From: Candidatus Scatousia excrementipullorum
GTDB taxonomy: Bacteria > Cyanobacteriota > Vampirovibrionia > Gastranaerophilales > Gastranaerophilaceae
NCBI GenBank assembly: GCA_017694215.1
Contig: JADIND010000094.1
Span: forward strand, 1 to 8,791
DNA length: 8,791 nt
Reading direction: 5' to 3'
Made by a program: the position numbers and the translations under genes. The number at the start of each line of letters is the position of its first letter. The first letter of the stretch is position 1. A model generated the notes under the pieces. That model did no database searches. It worked only from the letters and a program-made list of their open reading frames with translations, and was not told the DNA's origin. This document shows positions 6,246 through 8,791 of this stretch, one piece after another.

Positions 6246-7484
6246 ATGATTAAAATCGGAACAGCACTTTTTGAAGCTTGCGAAGAACTGGAAAGAGAAA
6301 GAGGTATTTCAAAAGAAATTCTGATTTCATCTTTATGTGATGCAATGGTTGCAGCTTACAAAAAGCATATGAGAGTTAAAGAAGCTGCAAATATTGAGGC
6401 AATTCTTGATGAACAGGCCGGTGAAATCGGTGTTTTCAGCACAAAAACTGTTGTTGAATCAGTTGAGGAAGGCGAAGAAGACACACAGATTTCAATAGGT
6501 GAAGCAAAAGAAATTGACGAAGATGTTGAAGTCGGTGATGAAGTAAAAATTGAAGTTACACCGGAACAGTTTGGCAGAATTGCTGCACAGGCTGCAAAAC
6601 AGGTTATTACACAGAGAATCAGGGAAGCTGAAAGAAATCTCGTTTTAAATGAATTTCTTGAAAAGAAAGGCACTCTTACAACAGGTATTATTCAGCGTGT
6701 TGAAAACCGTAATGTAATCGTTAATATTGGTAAAACCGATGCGATTATGCCTCAAAAAGAACAGATTCCGGGTGAATATTACAAGCCGGGCAACAGAATC
6801 AGAGTGTTTGTTCTTAACGTAAAAGAAACAACAAGACTGCCGCAGGTAATTGTTTCACATGCTCATGCAGAAATAGTCAGAGAACTCTTTGAACTTGAAG
6901 TTCCGGAAATTGAAGACGGTATTGTTGAAATTAAATCAATTTCGCGTGAGGCCGGTTACAGAACAAAAATTGCGGTATGGTCAAATGATCCGGAAGTTGA
7001 TTCGGTCGGAGCATGTATCGGACCACGCGGAAGCAGAATTCAGACAATCGTTTCTGAATTGAAAAACGAAAAAATTGATATCGTAAGATATTCTGAAGAC
7101 CCTGTTGAATATATCGTAAACGCTCTTTCTCCGGCTAGAGTTGTGTCGGTTGATATTTTGGCGGATGATGAATATTCACATGAAGCAATGGTTGTAGTTC
7201 CGGATGACCAGCTTTCACTTGCTATCGGCAGAGAAGGCCAAAACGTAAGGCTGGCTCACAAACTTACAGGCTGGAAGATAGATATTAAGAGCGTTTCTCA
7301 AATGGAAAAAGCAGAAGCCGCTAACTTCCAAAACTATGAAGAACAGCCTGAAGAAGAGGAAGATGATTCAAGAGAAGATGAACTCCAACAGGAAATTGAA
7401 GAAGAAATGAACCAGCAGGCTCTTGATGAAGAAGATTTTCAGGAAGAAACTCAGGAAGAATCTTCTGAAGATGCAGAAGAATAA
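6246..7484 (+). CDS. nusA: Transcription termination/antitermination factor NusA
   Basis: NusA binds RNA polymerase and nascent RNA, modulating pausing, termination and antitermination. Domains in the 412-residue product are: an N-terminal polymerase-binding domain (about 1-130), S1 (about 136-205, with GIIQRVENRNVIVNIGKTDA), KH1 (about 225-295, with GACIGPRGSRIQ) and KH2 (about 300-350, with LAIGREGQNVRLA). After KH2 there are no E. coli-type AR repeats. Instead the protein ends in a very acidic tail: 27 of the last 48 residues are Asp or Glu. The start ATG has AAAGGA 7 bases upstream. It lies 28 bases after rimP and is closed by a strong terminator, so ylxR and infB, which often follow, are not part of this transcript. 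Confidence 0.97.
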   Translation: MIKIGTALFEACEELERERGISKEILISSLCDAMVAAYKKHMRVKEAANIEAILDEQAGEIGVFSTKTVVESVEEGEEDTQISIGEAKEIDEDVEVGDEVKIEVTPEQFGRIAAQAAKQVITQRIREAERNLVLNEFLEKKGTLTTGIIQRVENRNVIVNIGKTDAIMPQKEQIPGEYYKPGNRIRVFVLNVKETTRLPQVIVSHAHAEIVRELFELEVPEIEDGIVEIKSISREAGYRTKIAVWSNDPEVDSVGACIGPRGSRIQTIVSELKNEKIDIVRYSEDPVEYIVNALSPARVVSVDILADDEYSHEAMVVVPDDQLSLAIGREGQNVRLAHKLTGWKIDIKSVSQMEKAEAANFQNYEEQPEEEEDDSREDELQQEIEEEMNQQALDEEDFQEETQEESSEDAEE

Positions 7485-7504
7485 TTTATATGAGCATGTC
7501 TAAG

Positions 7505-7536
7505 AAAAGACCCGCAGTATAAGCGGGTCTTTTTTT
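7505..7536 (+). terminator. Intrinsic terminator of rimP-nusA
   Basis: AGACCCGC (7508-7515) pairs with GCGGGTCT (7523-7530) around a 7-base loop, extended by A-T pairs on both sides, and is followed by a run of T. It lies about 20 bases after the nusA stop. The preceding A-run may allow some function on the other strand. Confidence 0.9.
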
Positions 7537-7568
7537 GTAAATGTTGGCAAAAATAATATCATTCCTTG

Positions 7569-7599
7569 TTGACAAAAAACTTTGAGCAAATATCATAAT
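7569..7599 (+). promoter_or_regulatory. Promoter of tuf
   Basis: A perfect TTGACA -35 (7569-7574) is followed by TATCAT (7591-7596, 16-base spacer) or CATAAT (7594-7599, 19-base spacer). A start near 7603 would give a leader of about 63 bases. It lies between the nusA terminator and tuf, where a strong promoter is expected. A weaker alternative is TTAAAG (7611) with TATAAA (7635-7640). Confidence 0.6.
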
Positions 7600-7603
7600 G
7601 ATA
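7591..7603. repeat. Perfect 13-base palindrome over the tuf -10 region
   Basis: TATCAT-A-ATGATA is a perfect inverted repeat with a one-base centre, covering the presumed -10 and the start region. It has the size of a half-site pair for a small dimeric regulator, but AT-rich palindromes arise easily by chance. Confidence 0.5.
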
Positions 7604-7650
7604 GTATGGCTTAAAGACCAAATTAGTATTGTAGTATAAACTAGAAGAAA

Positions 7651-7665
7651 AAGGAGATTAATCTC
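7651..7665 (+). promoter_or_regulatory. tuf ribosome binding site within a palindrome
   Basis: AAGGAG (7651-7656) lies 9 bases before the ATG. GAGATTAATCTC (7654-7665) is a perfect palindrome overlapping the site and touching the start codon. As RNA it could form a weak 4-bp GAGA/UCUC stem with a UUAA loop that would partly mask the ribosome site. Confidence 0.6.
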
Positions 7666-8791
7666 ATGGCACGTGAAAAGTATGAACGTACGAAACCGCA
7701 CGTCAACGTAGGTACAATCGGCCACGTTGACCACGGTAAAACAACATTAACAGCTGCTATTACTGCTGTATTGGCTGCTGCAGGTCAAGCTGCATTGAAA
7801 AAATTTGATGAAATCGACGCAGCTCCTGAAGAAAGAGCTAGAGGTATAACCATCTCTACTGCTCACGTAGAATATGAAACCGCAACAAGACACTATGCAC
7901 ACGTTGACTGCCCGGGGCACGCTGACTATGTTAAAAACATGATTACAGGTGCTGCTCAGATGGATGGTGCAATCCTCGTTGTTGCTGCTACTGACGGTGC
8001 TATGCCTCAGACTCGTGAACACATCCTGTTAGCTAGACAGGTTGGTGTTCCTAACCTTGTTGTATTCTTAAACAAATGCGATATGGTTGATGATCCTGAA
8101 TTGTTAGAACTCGTTGAAATGGAAGTTAGAGAACTTCTTTCTTCTTACGAATTCGACGGCGACAACATTCCGTTCATCCACGGTTCAGCTTTGAAAGCTC
8201 TTGAAGCTGCTCAGGCTAACCCTGCTATTAAACGCGGTGAAGATAAATGGGTTGATAAAATCTGGGAATTGATGGATGCTATCGACACTTACTTCCCAAC
8301 TCCTGAACGTGACTTAGACAAACCGTTCTTGATGCCTGTTGAAGACGTATTCTCTATCACAGGTCGTGGTACTGTTGCTACAGGCCGTGTAGAACGTGGT
8401 GTTGTTAAAGTTGGTGACGAAGTTGAATTAGTTGGTCTTGGCGAAACTAAGAAAACAACTGTTACCGGTGTTGAAATGTTCAGAAAATCTCTTGACCAAG
8501 GTCAGGCTGGTGATAACATCGGTGCATTGCTTCGTGGTATCGACAAAACTGATATTCAGCGTGGTCAGGTTCTTGCTAAACCGGGAACAATTCATCCGCA
8601 CACTAAATTCACTGCAAACGTTTACGTATTGACTAAAGAAGAAGGCGGACGTCATACTCCATTCTTCCCTGGCTACAGACCTCAGTTCTACATCAGAACA
8701 ACTGACGTAACCGGTTCAATCAAATTTGACGGTCAAATGGTAATGCCTGGTGATAACGTAGTTATGGAAGTTGAACTTATCGCTCCTGTAG
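7666..8791 (+). CDS. tuf: Translation elongation factor Tu (3' end cut by window)
   Basis: EF-Tu delivers aminoacyl-tRNA to the ribosomal A site with GTP hydrolysis. The window holds 375 codons of an expected roughly 400-410. G-domain motifs are intact: G1 GHVDHGKT (19-26), G2 RGIT (59-62), G3 DCPGH (81-85), G4 NKCD (136-139) and G5 SALK (174-177). Domain 2 follows (FSITGRGTVATGRVERG), then domain 3 up to the edge (HTPFFPGYRPQFYIRTTDVTG). An insert after the G5 region (about 180-195) matches the longer cyanobacterial and organellar type as I remember it. Codon use is that of a highly expressed gene: arginine is mostly CGT here but mostly AGA in the neighbouring genes, and GCT, GGT and GTT dominate. 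It has its own promoter and is not attached to fusA or rpsG on the visible side. Confidence 0.98.
   Translation, partial: MAREKYERTKPHVNVGTIGHVDHGKTTLTAAITAVLAAAGQAALKKFDEIDAAPEERARGITISTAHVEYETATRHYAHVDCPGHADYVKNMITGAAQMDGAILVVAATDGAMPQTREHILLARQVGVPNLVVFLNKCDMVDDPELLELVEMEVRELLSSYEFDGDNIPFIHGSALKALEAAQANPAIKRGEDKWVDKIWELMDAIDTYFPTPERDLDKPFLMPVEDVFSITGRGTVATGRVERGVVKVGDEVELVGLGETKKTTVTGVEMFRKSLDQGQAGDNIGALLRGIDKTDIQRGQVLAKPGTIHPHTKFTANVYVLTKEEGGRHTPFFPGYRPQFYIRTTDVTGSIKFDGQMVMPGDNVVMEVELIAPV

Noticed and set aside
4788..8655. Antisense frames opposite the coiled-coil, rimP, nusA and tuf genes
   Set aside because: They are by-products of codon composition in the well-supported plus-strand genes; none has a supporting start signal.

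Overview
The window is a stretch of an AT-rich bacterial chromosome. It carries six confidently identified or well-supported genes and is most compatible with a cyanobacteria-related, non-photosynthetic lineage (Vampirovibrionia/Melainabacteria, Gastranaerophilales-like). That placement is inference: EF-Tu reads like the cyanobacterial type (for example the AHVEYET...RHYAHVDCPGH stretch), the GH57-DUF3536 family is common in that group as far as I recall, and coding and spacer DNA are both AT-rich. I see no mobile element, tRNA, rRNA, CRISPR array or clear pseudogene.

Left part (1-3740, all on the minus strand). cobO, a corrinoid adenosyltransferase gene, ends in its own intrinsic terminator (about 3113-3143). 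Downstream is a two-gene unit: a small exported protein of unknown function (OB-fold-like by pattern) followed after 24 bases by a very large GH57/DUF3536 glycoside-hydrolase-like gene that runs off the left edge (822 codons visible, open throughout).

Middle (3741-4311). A 571-base, very AT-rich divergent spacer. It holds one GC-rich island (about 3829-3873) that folds well only as a minus-strand RNA, candidate promoters in both directions, and a possible 29-codon upstream ORF that stops 2 bases before the next gene. I found no recognisable riboswitch.

Right part (4312-8791, all on the plus strand). First comes an unfamiliar 428-aa protein with a Ser/Thr-rich N-terminus, a glycine-zipper hydrophobic segment and a long C-terminal coiled coil. 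Its terminator hairpin starts inside its last codons. A promoter-like sequence and a second, very strong hairpin terminator precede rimP-nusA (30S maturation factor and transcription elongation factor). This looks like either an attenuated leader or a tiny RNA. nusA is closed by a strong terminator, so the usual rimP-nusA-ylxR-infB continuation is absent here. A TTGACA promoter then drives tuf (EF-Tu), which runs off the right edge after 375 codons and uses visibly different arginine codons (CGT rather than AGA) from its neighbours.

The genes do not form one pathway. The right half is core gene-expression machinery; the left half is corrinoid salvage and carbohydrate metabolism. The parts least explained by known families are the coiled-coil protein, the exported protein paired with GH57, the GC-rich hairpin island, and the promoter/terminator arrangement ahead of rimP.
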